A DNA stretch of 64,000 nt. Source: Stutzerimonas stutzeri (GTDB lineage: Bacteria; Pseudomonadota; Gammaproteobacteria; Pseudomonadales; Pseudomonadaceae). The stretch is taken from assembly GCF_038561965.1 (NCBI RefSeq), contig NZ_CP139348.1, positions 3,038,001 to 3,102,000 of the forward strand, written 5' to 3'. The notes beneath the pieces were generated by a model. It was given only the letters and a program-made list of their open reading frames with translations. It was not told the origin of the DNA and ran no database searches. Shown in pieces: positions 51,815 through 61,443 of this stretch (the stretch's first letter is position 1; each line of letters begins with the position of its first letter). A program made the position numbers and the translations under genes.

Positions 51815-52978
51815 TTAGAACGAGCGCGGCAGCTCCAGCAAGTGCTCGGCTACGTACGACAGGATCAGGTTGGTTGAGATCGGCGCGACCTGGTAAAGCC
51901 GCGTCTCGCGAAACTTGCGCTCGACGTCGTATTCGTTAGCGAAGCCGAAGCCACCGTGGGTTTGCAGGCAGGCGTTGGCGGCCTCCCAGCTGGCCTTGGC
52001 CGCCAGGTACTTGGCCATGTTGGCCGCCGCTCCGGCGTTGCGGCCGCTGTCGTATTCCTCGCAGGCACGCCAGCGCATTAGGTCGGCGGCTTCGATCTCG
52101 ATGTGGGCCTCTGCAATCGGAAACTGCACGCCCTGGTTCTGCCCGATCGGCCGCCCGAACACCACGCGGTCGCGGGCGTACTGCGCGGACTTCTCGACGA
52201 ACCAGCGACCATCGCCGATGCACTCGGCGGCGATCAGGGTGCGTTCGGCATTCAAGCCGTCGAGGATGTAGCGGAAGCCCTTGCCCTCCTCGCCGATCAG
52301 GCTGCTGGCGGGAATCTCCAGGTTGTCGAAGAACAGCTCGTTGGTCTCGTGATTGACCATGTTGGCAATCGGCTGAACGGTCAGGCCGTTGCCGATGGCC
52401 TCACGCAGATCGACGAGGAAGATCGACATGCCTTCGGACTTCTTCTTCACCTCGGCCAGCGGCGTGGTGCGCGCCAGCAGGATCATCAGGTCGGAATGCT
52501 GGATGCGCGAGATCCACACCTTTTGCCCGTTGATCACGTATTTGTCGTCCTGCCGCACCGCGGTGGTCTTGATCTTGGTGGTGTCGGTGCCGGTGGTGGG
52601 CTCGGTGACGCCCATCGACTGCAGGCGCAGCTCGCCACTAGCCAGCTTGGGCAGGTAGTAGCGCTTCTGTTCCTCACTGCCGTGCCTGAGCAACGTGAAC
52701 ATGTTGTACATCTGCCCGTGCACGGTGCCGGAGTTGCCGCCGCAATGGTTCACTTCCTCGAGAATCACCGAGGCTTCGGCAAGGCCCAGGCCGGAGCCGC
52801 CGTATTCTTCTGGAATCATCGCCGACAGCCAGCCGGCTTCGGTCAGCGCCTGGACGAAGGCGACCGGGAACCCCTTCTCTTCATCGACCTTGCGCCAGTA
52901 TTCGGCCGGAAACTCGGCGCAGAGTGCACGCACACCTTCGCGGATGGCATTGAGTTCTTCGTTCTTGTTCGGATTCAT
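51815..52978 (-). CDS. Acyl-CoA dehydrogenase of the itaconate operon
   Basis: 387 aa flavoprotein. Signature segments: ALTEAGWLSAMIPEEYGGSG, LQSMGVTEPTTGTDTTKIKT (flavin/substrate site), YVINGQKVWISRIQHSDLMI, and CLQTHGGFGFANEYDVERKFRE in the C-terminal domain cut here by the length limit. Counterpart of PA0879. Would dehydrogenate a branched C5 acyl-CoA such as methylsuccinyl-CoA (inference), feeding it into the hydratase and lyase steps. Confidence 0.9.
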   Translation of the reverse strand: MNPNKNEELNAIREGVRALCAEFPAEYWRKVDEEKGFPVAFVQALTEAGWLSAMIPEEYGGSGLGLAEASVILEEVNHCGGNSGTVHGQMYNMFTLLRHGSEEQKRYYLPKLASGELRLQSMGVTEPTTGTDTTKIKTTAVRQDDKYVINGQKVWISRIQHSDLMILLARTTPLAEVKKKSEGMSIFLVDLREAIGNGLTVQPIANMVNHETNELFFDNLEIPASSLIGEEGKGFRYILDGLNAERTLIAAECIGDGRWFVEKSAQYARDRVVFGRPIGQNQGVQFPIAEAHIEIEAADLMRWRACEEYDSGRNAGAAANMAKYLAAKASWEAANACLQTHGGFGFANEYDVERKFRETRLYQVAPISTNLILSYVAEHLLELPRSF

Positions 52979-53079
52979 CTCGCTTCCTCAACACTTCTCG
53001 TTGTCGCGGCAGACGCAGGGTCACGCTTTACCGACCCACCCTACGATTTCGGCGGTCCGGTGCTCCGGCAATCCGGCGC

Positions 53080-53901
53080 TCAGTCGAATTCCACTTCAGC
53101 TTTCTGCGCCAGGCCGTTGTGATCACCCGCCCAGAGTTCGGCCCTGCCCGGCGCGACGATGCGGCCGCCGACCTCGAACGGCTGCGGCACCACCAGCGGA
53201 CGCAGGCCGCGGTAGGCAAAGCGACGCACACGCATATCAGGGTTGGCGCGGCAGAAAGCACGCAGGTTGAAGGTGGCGATCAGCGGTCCATGCACCACTA
53301 GGCCGGAGTAACCTTCGGCCTCGGTGACGTAGGGCCAGTCGTAGTGAATGCGGTGGCCATTGAAGGTGACGGCGGAATAGCGAAACAGCAGTGTCGGCGT
53401 TGGCGTTACCGCCTCACGCCAGCCTCCGGCGACCATCGGCTCACCGCTGCTGGTCTTCGGCGGGCTGGGCTCGCGGTAGACGATGTCCTGCTCCTCGCGA
53501 ATGGCCAGGCGGCCATCTTGGAGATAGTCGTGCTGCACGGTGACGAAGAGCAACGCGCCGGTGCGGCCGTGCTTTTCCTCGATGTGCTTGATGGTAGACA
53601 CCCTGCGCGCCTCGCCGCCCGCCTCGAGAGGGCGGATGAACTCCACCCGGCCACCGGCCCACATGCGGTTGCGGTTGTCGGCCGGAGGCAGGAAACCGCC
53701 ACGCGCCGGGTGGCCGTCTTCGCCCAGACCGTTTTCCGCGATCGGCTCCTGAAAGAAGCACCATTGCCAAAGCGGCGGTAGTGCTTCGCCATGGGCAGGA
53801 GTGGTTTCACCAAAGGTGGCGGCGATGCGCATCAGGAGATTACGGCTGAGCTGGTCGTGCACTTCTTCGCTGCGGCCAATCCAGGCAGAGATATCGGTCA
53901 T
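53080..53901 (-). CDS. ich: Itaconyl-CoA hydratase (MaoC/hot-dog fold)
   Basis: 273 aa, double hot-dog protein of the mesaconyl-C4-CoA hydratase type. It hydrates itaconyl-CoA or mesaconyl-CoA to citramalyl-CoA. Visible: AWIGRSEEVHDQLSRNLLMR; LPPLWQWCFFQEPIAENGLG; NRMWAGGRVEFIRPL; and the catalytic block FNGHRIHYDWPYVTEAEGYS with GLVVHGPLIATFNLRAF. First gene of the minus-strand operon and counterpart of PA0878. Confidence 0.93.
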   Translation of the reverse strand: MTDISAWIGRSEEVHDQLSRNLLMRIAATFGETTPAHGEALPPLWQWCFFQEPIAENGLGEDGHPARGGFLPPADNRNRMWAGGRVEFIRPLEAGGEARRVSTIKHIEEKHGRTGALLFVTVQHDYLQDGRLAIREEQDIVYREPSPPKTSSGEPMVAGGWREAVTPTPTLLFRYSAVTFNGHRIHYDWPYVTEAEGYSGLVVHGPLIATFNLRAFCRANPDMRVRRFAYRGLRPLVVPQPFEVGGRIVAPGRAELWAGDHNGLAQKAEVEFD

Positions 53902-53982
53902 TGCGGCTTCCGGCTGTTGTCTTTGTTTGGCTGGAGAATGCAGCGTATCCAGCGTTCCGTGAATTTGTATTTACCGACACCA

Positions 53983-54003
53983 GCGTTCGGCTAAGCTGAA
54001 CGC
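53983..54003. promoter_or_regulatory. LysR-type operator between ich and its regulator
   Basis: GCGTTC-N9-GAACGC in the 126-bp divergent intergenic region; a candidate site for the LysR protein encoded at 54028. Confidence 0.65.
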
Positions 54004-54027
54004 CAGCACTTCGCACGGGCTTCATTT

Positions 54028-54918
54028 ATGCATTTCGATCTGGCCGACCTGCGCCTGTTCATTCACATCGCCGAATCCCCCAGCCTGACCCAAGGCGCGC
54101 GCCGCGCTCACCTGTCGCCAGCGGCGGCCAGCGCCCGTATAAAGGCGTTGGAAAGTCAGCTCGACAGCAGGCTGCTCTACCGTGACAGCCGCGGCGTGGA
54201 GCTGACGCCGGCCGGACGCAAGCTGCTGCAGCACGCAAGGCTGATCATGCGTCAGGTGGATTACCTGAAAAGCGAGTTCACCGAGTACGGCACCGACTCA
54301 GCTGGCCATATCCGCATCTTCGCCAACACCACGGCAGTGACCGAGTTCCTGCCGGAAGTGCTGGCGGGCTTTCTCGCCCAGCGCCCTGGCGTGACCGTGG
54401 ATCTGCAGGAACGGCTTAGCCGCGACATCGTGCGTGGCGTGCTCGACGGCAGCACTGACATGGGGATCATTGCCGGCCCAGTACAGGCCGAGGGCTTGCA
54501 GGTGTTGCACTTCAGCACTGATCGTCTGTTGCTCGCCGTGCCGGTCGACCATCCATTGGCGGGCGAGCAGAAAATCACGTTGCGTCAGACCTTGTCCTAC
54601 CAACACATCGGTCTGCACGAAGGCAGCACACTGCTGACCTTCCTGCGCGATCAGGTGGAAACGCTCGGCAGTCAGCTGTCGCTGCGCATCCAGATGTCCA
54701 GCTTCGAGGCGGTATGCCGAATGATCGAGGCGGGTGTCGGCATCGGCATCATCCCCGAGTCCGCGGCGCGCCGGCACAGCCGCACCATGCAGCTCGCGCT
54801 GGTCGAGCTCGACGAGCCCTGGGCCATACGCGAACGCAGCATCCTGGTCCGCGAACTGGACGCCCTGCCCGGTAGCGTTCGCGCCCTGATTGCAGTGCTC
54901 GCTCCAGAAACGGCGTGA
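54028..54918 (+). CDS. LysR-family regulator of the itaconate operon
   Basis: 296 aa. DNA-binding domain: DLADLRLFIHIAESPSLTQG, ARRAHLSPAAASARIKALES; then LLYRDSRGVELTPAGRKLL and an effector domain (NTTAVTEFLPEVLAGFLAQR; CRMIEAGVGIGIIPESAARR). Divergent from ich, like PA0877, so it most likely activates the operon with itaconate or a CoA derivative as effector. Paralog of the locus 1 LysR. Confidence 0.9.
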   Translation: MHFDLADLRLFIHIAESPSLTQGARRAHLSPAAASARIKALESQLDSRLLYRDSRGVELTPAGRKLLQHARLIMRQVDYLKSEFTEYGTDSAGHIRIFANTTAVTEFLPEVLAGFLAQRPGVTVDLQERLSRDIVRGVLDGSTDMGIIAGPVQAEGLQVLHFSTDRLLLAVPVDHPLAGEQKITLRQTLSYQHIGLHEGSTLLTFLRDQVETLGSQLSLRIQMSSFEAVCRMIEAGVGIGIIPESAARRHSRTMQLALVELDEPWAIRERSILVRELDALPGSVRALIAVLAPETA

Positions 54919-55003
54919 TCCAGATATCGCGACCGCTGCGAACATTTGCGCCTTGCTACTGCCGAAACCGATACGCACCTCATCCAGCCCGAATGGAATC
55001 TCA

Positions 55004-56335
55004 ATGGCTACGGCTAGCAATCGACTGTTTCGCTTCTACCAACGCATCATCAGCAGCATCGCCTTCTACCCTGCTCTGATCACGCTTGGGCTGGTGTTGC
55101 TCTGCGTGGTGAGCATCTGGCTGGAGATGACCTGGCTTCAGGTTTACAAGGAAGATCTCAAGCTCGGCCTGGTAAACAACGCCGAGAATGCCCGGCTGAT
55201 CCTGGGCACCCTGGTGGGAAGCATCGTCTCGCTGATGGTCTTCAGTTTCAGCATGGTGATGGTGGTGCTCAACTCGGCATCCTCCACACTTTCGCCACGG
55301 GTTATCCCGAGCCTGATCAGCAGCCGCAACCATCAGATCATCCTCGGTATCTACCTGGGCACCATCATTGACTCTCTGTTGCTTATCCTGACGATTCAGG
55401 AGGGTGACGATATAAACGTGCCCAGTCTGGGCATATTCGTCGCGCTGGGCCTGGGTATTGTCAGCCTTTGCCTGTTCATCACATTCATCCGGGAAATATC
55501 CCAGTCGATTCAGGTCGACTACATCCTCAACAACCTTTTCAAAAAAACCCTGTGCGAACTGAAGGTCCAGGAGAAAAAGTTCGGCAGCCTGGATAAACGC
55601 CCAAGCTGGCCGGACGACCAGAATTGGAAGGTGGTGTGCTCGAGTCGAGCTGGCTACTTCAAGGCATTCAACAGCGAAGCCGCAAAGACACTGCTGGAAA
55701 AGCATGATCTGCGTATGACCGTGCAAGTGCACAACGGCTTCTTCGTGATGCCCGGTCACCCGCTGTTCCGGCTAAGTAACGACGCTGATGACGAAGTGAT
55801 CGAGACCCTGCTTGATGCCTTCGACTTCTATGTCGAGGAGTACGCCAATCAACATTATTTCTTCGGATTCAAGCAGATCACCGAGATCGGCAGCAAAGCG
55901 CTCAGCCCGGGGATCAACGATCCGGGCACTGCCATCAAGGCCATCGACATGCTCAGCGTGCTGTTCGCTGAACGGTTGAAGCTGCCGGGCTTCGACATCG
56001 CGTCCGAGCCGGACCAGCCGCCTCGTCTATTCTTCATCGAGCTGGAGCTGCAACAGATGCTGCTCGCCGTGCTCGGGCCGCTGCGGCATTACGGGCAGGA
56101 CGATACGCAGGTCGTGCTCAGCTTGCTGCAGTGCTACAAGAATCTGCTGTATTGCAAGCCTGAAGCCGACACGGAAGCTGTCTTGCTCAGCCATGCCCGT
56201 GCGGTAATCGAGCAGAGCGCGGAGAATATCCGTCAGGCTCCAGACAGGGAGGCCATTGCGCAAGCCGTGCAGCGTCTGAACAAGGTGATTCGCCATCACG
56301 CTGTGCTGGAAATGCCCGAGAGCGTGGAATCCTGA
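55004..56335 (+). CDS. DUF2254 membrane protein, copy 2
   Basis: 443 aa. Same architecture as the copy at 33783: four N-terminal helices (LITLGLVLLCVVSIWLEMTW; LVGSIVSLMVFSFSMVMVVL; LGTIIDSLLLILTI; LGLGIVSLCLFITFIREI), then a soluble domain with LSPGINDPGTAIKAIDML. Start ATG 55004. It follows the LysR gene by 85 bp on the same strand. Function unknown; the paralogs mark both sides of the accessory region. Confidence 0.88.
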   Translation: MATASNRLFRFYQRIISSIAFYPALITLGLVLLCVVSIWLEMTWLQVYKEDLKLGLVNNAENARLILGTLVGSIVSLMVFSFSMVMVVLNSASSTLSPRVIPSLISSRNHQIILGIYLGTIIDSLLLILTIQEGDDINVPSLGIFVALGLGIVSLCLFITFIREISQSIQVDYILNNLFKKTLCELKVQEKKFGSLDKRPSWPDDQNWKVVCSSRAGYFKAFNSEAAKTLLEKHDLRMTVQVHNGFFVMPGHPLFRLSNDADDEVIETLLDAFDFYVEEYANQHYFFGFKQITEIGSKALSPGINDPGTAIKAIDMLSVLFAERLKLPGFDIASEPDQPPRLFFIELELQQMLLAVLGPLRHYGQDDTQVVLSLLQCYKNLLYCKPEADTEAVLLSHARAVIEQSAENIRQAPDREAIAQAVQRLNKVIRHHAVLEMPESVES

Positions 56336-56489
56336 GACGGAACTACTGCCCAAGCTGTAACGAGCGAAGCCCAGCGCTGTTTTTCTCTCATAAAGCCATT
56401 AAATATCAATCAGTTAATTACTTAACCGGTAACCTTACGAACCGCTCGCGGGTTGCCAACATCGTCCGATTTGCCTAGGGTTGTTTGTC

Positions 56490-57806
56490 ATGAAGTCCTT
56501 AATAGCCCCCATCAGCTCGCTGCTGGGCGGAGTTGCATTACTACTGCTCGGGCACGGCCTGCTCAATACCCTGCTCACGCTGCGTGGCGTCGCCGAAGGC
56601 TACTCGACCGGCCTGATCGGCCTGTTGATGTCCGGCTATTTCGCAGGCTTTCTGATCGGCACCTGGCTCGCACCTTCGCTGATCAGGCGTATCGGCCATA
56701 TCCGTACCTTCGCCTTCTACGCCGCGCTGGCGGCGGTTGCCGTGCTATTGCACGTACTGATCGTCAATCCGTGGGTGTGGCTGGTGCTGCGCGTGCTTTA
56801 CGGCGTGTCACTGGTCACCTTGTATATGGTCATCGAAAGCTGGCTCAACGCTCAGGTCAGCGGTGAGAAGCGCGGCCAGGTATTTGCCCTGTACATGGCC
56901 GTGAACCTCGGCGCCTTGGCCGCCGCTCAGCAGTTGCTGAGCCTGGACACGCCGATGAACTTCACCCTGTTCGCGTTGGCGGCCATTCTCATCAGCAGCG
57001 CGCTGATGCCGATCACCCTGACCCGCCAGGCGCAGCCTGCCCTGCCGGACATGCCTGCGACCGACCTGCTGCAACTGGCCCGCATCGCCCCACTGCCGCT
57101 GATGGCAGCGGGCATTTCCGGATTGACCCTTGGCGGCTTCTGGGGCCTCGCGCCGGTGTATGCGAGCCAGGTCGGTTTCGATGCGGCCGGTGTCGGCCTG
57201 CTGATGAGCATCACGATTCTCGGCGGTGCAGTGCTGCAATGGCCGATCGGGCTGTTTTCCGACAAGCATGATCGGCGCGTGGTGCTGCTCTGGGTGGCGG
57301 CGATCGCGGCGGTACTGGCGCTGGTCATCACGCCGATCCTTGCTGGCTCGCTGCTCCTGGGCTTGATGTTCCTCTGGGGCGGCCTGGCGTTTTCCATCTA
57401 TTCCATCGCAGTGGCGCAAATGGTCGATCAGCTGAATCCGGACGAGATTCTGTCCGGCTCAAGCGGCCTGTTGCTGGCCAACGGTTTCGGCGCAGCATTC
57501 GGGCCGGTGGTCGCCGGTGGGCTGATGCACCTGTTCGGCGCTATAGCGCTGCCACTGTTCTTCGCCGTGACATTGGGCATTCTTGCGATCTACTCGTTCT
57601 GGCGGCCGCGCCGGGTGGTGGATCTGGTCACCGAGCCGCACGGCCATTTCACCCCGATGCTGCGCACCAGCCACACCGTCCTGGAGCTGATGCCCGACAC
57701 CCCCGAGGTCGAGCCCGCCCCGGCGCCGGCCCACGAAGCAGAAATGGTCGACGAGCATCCAGTAGCGCAGGATGAACCGGTGCCTCCACGAACCGGAACC
57801 CTTTAG
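56490..57806 (+). CDS. MFS transporter (YcaD-like)
   Basis: 438 aa with 12 predicted helices. Sequence features of the YcaD-type subgroup are LLMSGYFAGFLIGTWLAPSL, VTLYMVIESWLNAQVSGEKR, and LQWPIGLFSDKHDRRVVLL (loop 8-9 motif). A polar 65-residue tail rich in Pro and Glu follows the last helix. Substrate unknown. ATG 56490 is preferred over a TTG three codons earlier. 154 bp after DUF2254 copy 2. Confidence 0.88.
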   Translation: MKSLIAPISSLLGGVALLLLGHGLLNTLLTLRGVAEGYSTGLIGLLMSGYFAGFLIGTWLAPSLIRRIGHIRTFAFYAALAAVAVLLHVLIVNPWVWLVLRVLYGVSLVTLYMVIESWLNAQVSGEKRGQVFALYMAVNLGALAAAQQLLSLDTPMNFTLFALAAILISSALMPITLTRQAQPALPDMPATDLLQLARIAPLPLMAAGISGLTLGGFWGLAPVYASQVGFDAAGVGLLMSITILGGAVLQWPIGLFSDKHDRRVVLLWVAAIAAVLALVITPILAGSLLLGLMFLWGGLAFSIYSIAVAQMVDQLNPDEILSGSSGLLLANGFGAAFGPVVAGGLMHLFGAIALPLFFAVTLGILAIYSFWRPRRVVDLVTEPHGHFTPMLRTSHTVLELMPDTPEVEPAPAPAHEAEMVDEHPVAQDEPVPPRTGTL

Positions 57807-57844
57807 GCATCCGCAGGGCAGGCGCACCGGCAATCGACGCTGAG

Positions 57845-58258
57845 TTAGAAGTCGATCTTGCCGCGGCCCGCCTTGATCGCGCCGCGCTTGCTCTTGCCCT
57901 CCAGCCTGCGCTTCTTCGAGCCCAGCGTCGGCTTGGTCGGACGGCGCGCCTTCTCCACCTTCGCGACGCTGCGAATCAACTCCGCCAGCCGCTCCAGTGC
58001 ATCGAGACGATTCTGCTCCTGGGTTCGATAACGCTGCGCCTTGATGACAACCACCCCCTCGCTGGTGATCCGACTGTCACGTAACGCCAGCAGCCGCTCC
58101 TTGTAGAACACCGGTAACGAAGACGCTTGAATGTCGAAGCGCAGGTGCAAGGCACTGGACACCTTGTTGACGTTCTGGCCGCCGGCACCCTGGGCGCGTA
58201 TGGCTGTCAGCTCGATCTCGGCATCGGGCAACTGCACGGTATTGGAAATTTCCAGCAT
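57845..58258 (-). CDS. arfB: Alternative ribosome-rescue factor ArfB
   Basis: 137 aa peptidyl-tRNA hydrolase that frees stalled ribosomes lacking a stop codon. GGQ motif in RAQGAGGQNVNKVSSALHLR, and the basic C-terminal tail (KPTLGSKKRRLEGKSKRGAI) that enters the empty mRNA channel. ATG 58258 gives the known start (MLEISNTVQLPDAEI); the longer frame is rejected. Converges on the MFS gene. Confidence 0.95.
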   Translation of the reverse strand: MLEISNTVQLPDAEIELTAIRAQGAGGQNVNKVSSALHLRFDIQASSLPVFYKERLLALRDSRITSEGVVVIKAQRYRTQEQNRLDALERLAELIRSVAKVEKARRPTKPTLGSKKRRLEGKSKRGAIKAGRGKIDF

Positions 58259-58394
58259 GAAAGCTCGCAGCGGACGATGGACGCCCGCGATTGTCCTATG
58301 CACCGCGCGCTGCCGACACACTTTTTAGATATTTGCACGCCTGATGCCTTCAGCCGTTCGGCTAAGGTAAACCCCCGCCTCAACGGATCTACAC

Positions 58395-59438
58395 ATGGAC
58401 TCGATCACTCAGGCCCTTCTGGGCGCCAGTGTGCAGGGTGCGCTGCTCGGCCGCTGGCAGGGTCGCAAAGCCCTCGCTTATGGCGCTGTGCTCGGCACAC
58501 TGCCGGACCTCGATGTGGTCATCGACTACGGCGATGCGGTGGCGAACATGACCTATCACCGTGGCTTCAGCCATTCGCTGTTCGTTCTGAGCCTGCTCGC
58601 GCTGCTGCTGACCTGGCTAGCCAGGCGATGGCACCCACACAGTGGCTATTCCGGAGCGCGGCTGTTGCTCACCATCTGGCTGGTGCTGACCACGCACGTG
58701 CTGCTGGATGCCTTCACCAGCTACGGCACGCAGTTGTTCTGGCCGCTGACGACCCCGCCGATAGCCTGGTCCAGCGTGTTCATTATCGACCCGCTTTACA
58801 GCGTTCCGCTACTAATCGCAGTGCTGGCTGGCGCGCTGTTCGGGCTGCGCGGGCGAACGGCCAGATGGCCCGCCTACGCGCTGATCCTCTCGACCGGTTA
58901 TCTGGGATTCACCCTGGCCGGCAAGCAGATGGCCGAGCACCGCGTGCAGGCGACCATGGCCAACCAAGGCGTTCAGGCGGAGCAGATGTTCAGCACACCG
59001 ACACCTTTCAACAGCCTTTTGTGGCGGGTGATTCTGGTGGATGGCGAGTACTACTACGAGACCCTGGTCAGCTGGTGGGATGACGCACCACCGACCCTGG
59101 TGCGACTGCCGCGCAACGCCCATCTGGCCGAAGATCTGAGGGATTCGCCGCAGCATGAGCGATTGCAGTGGTTCACCGGAAACGTGCTGCGCTATGACGA
59201 CGATGGTGACCAGCTGCTGGTGACGGACCTGCGGTTGGGGATGACCGGCTTTCACCCATTTCGCTTCCCCTTGGCCGAGCGCTCGGCGGGAGAATGGCAG
59301 CTGGTTGCGCAGCCCGAGCGACTGCCGGCCAACCGCGGTGACATGAGCCGTCTGACGAGCCTATGGCATCGCATCTGGCAGCAGGAGCCGGCGCTGCCCC
59401 TGGAGGCCTGGGCGGCCGAATTGAATGGAAACCGCTGA
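58395..59438 (+). CDS. Membrane-bound metal-dependent hydrolase (YbcI/YdjM, DUF457 family)
   Basis: 347 aa. The N-terminal metal-binding pattern of the family is clear: MDSITQALLGASVQGAL, LGTLPDLDVVIDYGD, and YHRGFSHSLFVLSLLALLL with conserved His and Asp residues next to the first helices. Four or five membrane segments precede a soluble C-terminal domain (RLPRNAHLAEDLRDSPQHER). Function not known; some relatives act in envelope or phospholipid turnover. Confidence 0.88.
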   Translation: MDSITQALLGASVQGALLGRWQGRKALAYGAVLGTLPDLDVVIDYGDAVANMTYHRGFSHSLFVLSLLALLLTWLARRWHPHSGYSGARLLLTIWLVLTTHVLLDAFTSYGTQLFWPLTTPPIAWSSVFIIDPLYSVPLLIAVLAGALFGLRGRTARWPAYALILSTGYLGFTLAGKQMAEHRVQATMANQGVQAEQMFSTPTPFNSLLWRVILVDGEYYYETLVSWWDDAPPTLVRLPRNAHLAEDLRDSPQHERLQWFTGNVLRYDDDGDQLLVTDLRLGMTGFHPFRFPLAERSAGEWQLVAQPERLPANRGDMSRLTSLWHRIWQQEPALPLEAWAAELNGNR

Positions 59439-59440
59439 GC

Positions 59441-59465
59441 AAGCGGCTCGAATTCAGAGCCGCTT
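59441..59465. terminator. Hairpin between converging hydrolase and chemoreceptor genes
   Basis: AAGCGGCTC, loop GAATTCA, GAGCCGCTT: perfect 9-bp stem, starting 3 bp after the hydrolase stop. T-run weak. Confidence 0.6.
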
Positions 59466-59490
59466 GACCCGCTCCTGATACGCCGTGGTA

Positions 59491-61443
59491 TCAGACCCGG
59501 AACTGACGAACCAGCTCCTGTAGCTCCAAGCCCAGACGAGCCAGCTCTGCGCTGGCCCCTGCGGTGTGTTCCGTAGCGCTGGCGCTCTGATCGCCGATAT
59601 CACGCACGCGGGTCACGCTTTCAGAAATATTCTCGGCCACCGCGCTTTGCTGTTCAGCCGCTGCAGCAATCTGCTGGTTCATCTGTTCGATGGTGGAAAC
59701 CGACTCGGTGATCCGGCCCAGTGCGACACCTGCCTCGTTAGCCAGGCCAACAGTGCTCTGAGTAAGGTCCCGACTGGTCTGCATCTGCTCTACGGCCTGC
59801 TGCGCCACCCGCTGCAGATTGGCGATCAGCCCTTCGATCTCCTCGGTGGAATCATGGGTGCGCCGTGCCAATGCACGGACCTCGTCGGCCACCACGGCGA
59901 AGCCACGACCTTGCTCGCCGGCACGCGCCGCCTCGATGGCCGCGTTGAGCGCCAACAGATTGGTCTGCTCGGCAACCGCGCGGATCACCTCGAGCACACT
60001 GCCAATACGTCCGCTTTCGGCATGCAGCGCTTCGATTGCATGGGCTGATTGATTCACCTCGCTGGCCAGATTGCCGATCTGTCCCACGGCGTCCTGTACC
60101 ACCAGATCACCCTGCCGCGCCTGCTGATCGGCTTGGCGCGCCGCCAAGGAAGCCTGTTCGGCGTTGCGCGCTACCTCTTGTACGGTAGCGGCCATCTCGT
60201 GCATCGCGGTCGCTACCTGCTCGGTTTCTACGCGCTGGGTCTGTACGCCGGCGCTGGTCTGCGCAGTCACGGTAGAAAGCTGGTCGGCGGCCGCCGCGAT
60301 CTGGCTGACGCTACCACCGATACGGCCGATCAGATTACGCAGGCTTTCTGTCATGCCGTGCATGGCATTCTGCAGCTGCCCCACTTCATCGCGACGGGCG
60401 CTGGCCTGAGAGTACGTCAGGTCGCCATTGGCGACGCGCTGAGCCTGCTGAACAGTGCTACGCAGCGGGCCCACAATCATTCGCGAAATAACCATGGCTG
60501 CCAGCAGGCCGACGAAGATAGCCAACGCACCGATAACACCGAGCAACATGTAGCCGCTGCGCCGCTGCTGCTGCATGGCGTTGCTGGCATTGGCCAGCGC
60601 CTCGTCAGCGGCAGCGATAACCACCTCCGACTGCTGAGCCATCGACTGCTCGAGCGCAAGCCGCTCTATACGACTCTGACGGAACTCGTCGAATGCCAAC
60701 CGGTACTGATTCAGCTCGGCGAGGGCCTTGTCCATCGACGCCTGCTGATCATCGTTCAGCCAGACCTTCAGGTTGCTGCCGATAGCCGCGACGTTCCCGT
60801 GCAGCTCGCTCCAGCTTTTCGCTGCAGCGTCGGAGCTGTTGGCGACGAAGACATTCTCCAGCGTTCGCATGTCCAGAATCTGCTTGGTCAGGCCGGATGT
60901 CGCCTCGGCAATCGTCAGCGGGTCGCTACCCTTGAGCCGGTCACCCTCCAGACGCAGCACCCGTACCGCGTCGTACATGTCCAGCTCGATGAATTCGAAC
61001 TCCTCGCGACTGACCTGCGCGGCGTTCTGCATCTGCGTGCGCAGCGCAGCGCCCTGCTCGATCAGCTGCATGTAGCGGTCGAATTGACGGCCGTAGTCTT
61101 CTGCAGCCTGGCGAATCCGAGCCAGGTAGGCGCGCTCTGCCGCGCTGGAAGTTGCCGTCAGGCCAGTCAGCTCCGTATTGAGCTGCTGCAACGAGCTGTG
61201 CAACGCGTCAGCCGACGACTGCTGGCGTGTCAGGGCGAAATCGCGCTCAGCGCCACGAGCGCCCAGAATTGATGCGTTGACGCGGGAAAGCTGCTCGATC
61301 TGTTGCGCACGGCCTACGATTTCATCGACCGCAACGAACCCAGTACCAGCCACGCCGAGTGTCAGCAGCAATACCAGGCCGAAGCCGCAGATGAGCTTTT
61401 TGCCAACCGAGAGATTGGTGAAGAGATTCAATACTGGTTCCAT
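59491..61443 (-). CDS. Methyl-accepting chemotaxis protein with HBM-type sensor
   Basis: 650 aa. TM1 about residues 17-39, a periplasmic helical bimodular-like sensor about 40-297, TM2 about 298-320 (YMLLGVIGALAIFVGLLAAM), HAMP about 322-375, then the cytoplasmic signalling domain with the hairpin tip (EQTNLLALNAAIEAARAGEQ; GRGFAVVADEVRALARRTHD). The size and the helical sensor recall McpS of P. putida, which senses TCA-cycle acids. The ligand cannot be read from the sequence. No WxxxF CheR pentapeptide at the end (ELVRQFRV). Confidence 0.92.
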   Translation of the reverse strand: MEPVLNLFTNLSVGKKLICGFGLVLLLTLGVAGTGFVAVDEIVGRAQQIEQLSRVNASILGARGAERDFALTRQQSSADALHSSLQQLNTELTGLTATSSAAERAYLARIRQAAEDYGRQFDRYMQLIEQGAALRTQMQNAAQVSREEFEFIELDMYDAVRVLRLEGDRLKGSDPLTIAEATSGLTKQILDMRTLENVFVANSSDAAAKSWSELHGNVAAIGSNLKVWLNDDQQASMDKALAELNQYRLAFDEFRQSRIERLALEQSMAQQSEVVIAAADEALANASNAMQQQRRSGYMLLGVIGALAIFVGLLAAMVISRMIVGPLRSTVQQAQRVANGDLTYSQASARRDEVGQLQNAMHGMTESLRNLIGRIGGSVSQIAAAADQLSTVTAQTSAGVQTQRVETEQVATAMHEMAATVQEVARNAEQASLAARQADQQARQGDLVVQDAVGQIGNLASEVNQSAHAIEALHAESGRIGSVLEVIRAVAEQTNLLALNAAIEAARAGEQGRGFAVVADEVRALARRTHDSTEEIEGLIANLQRVAQQAVEQMQTSRDLTQSTVGLANEAGVALGRITESVSTIEQMNQQIAAAAEQQSAVAENISESVTRVRDIGDQSASATEHTAGASAELARLGLELQELVRQFRV

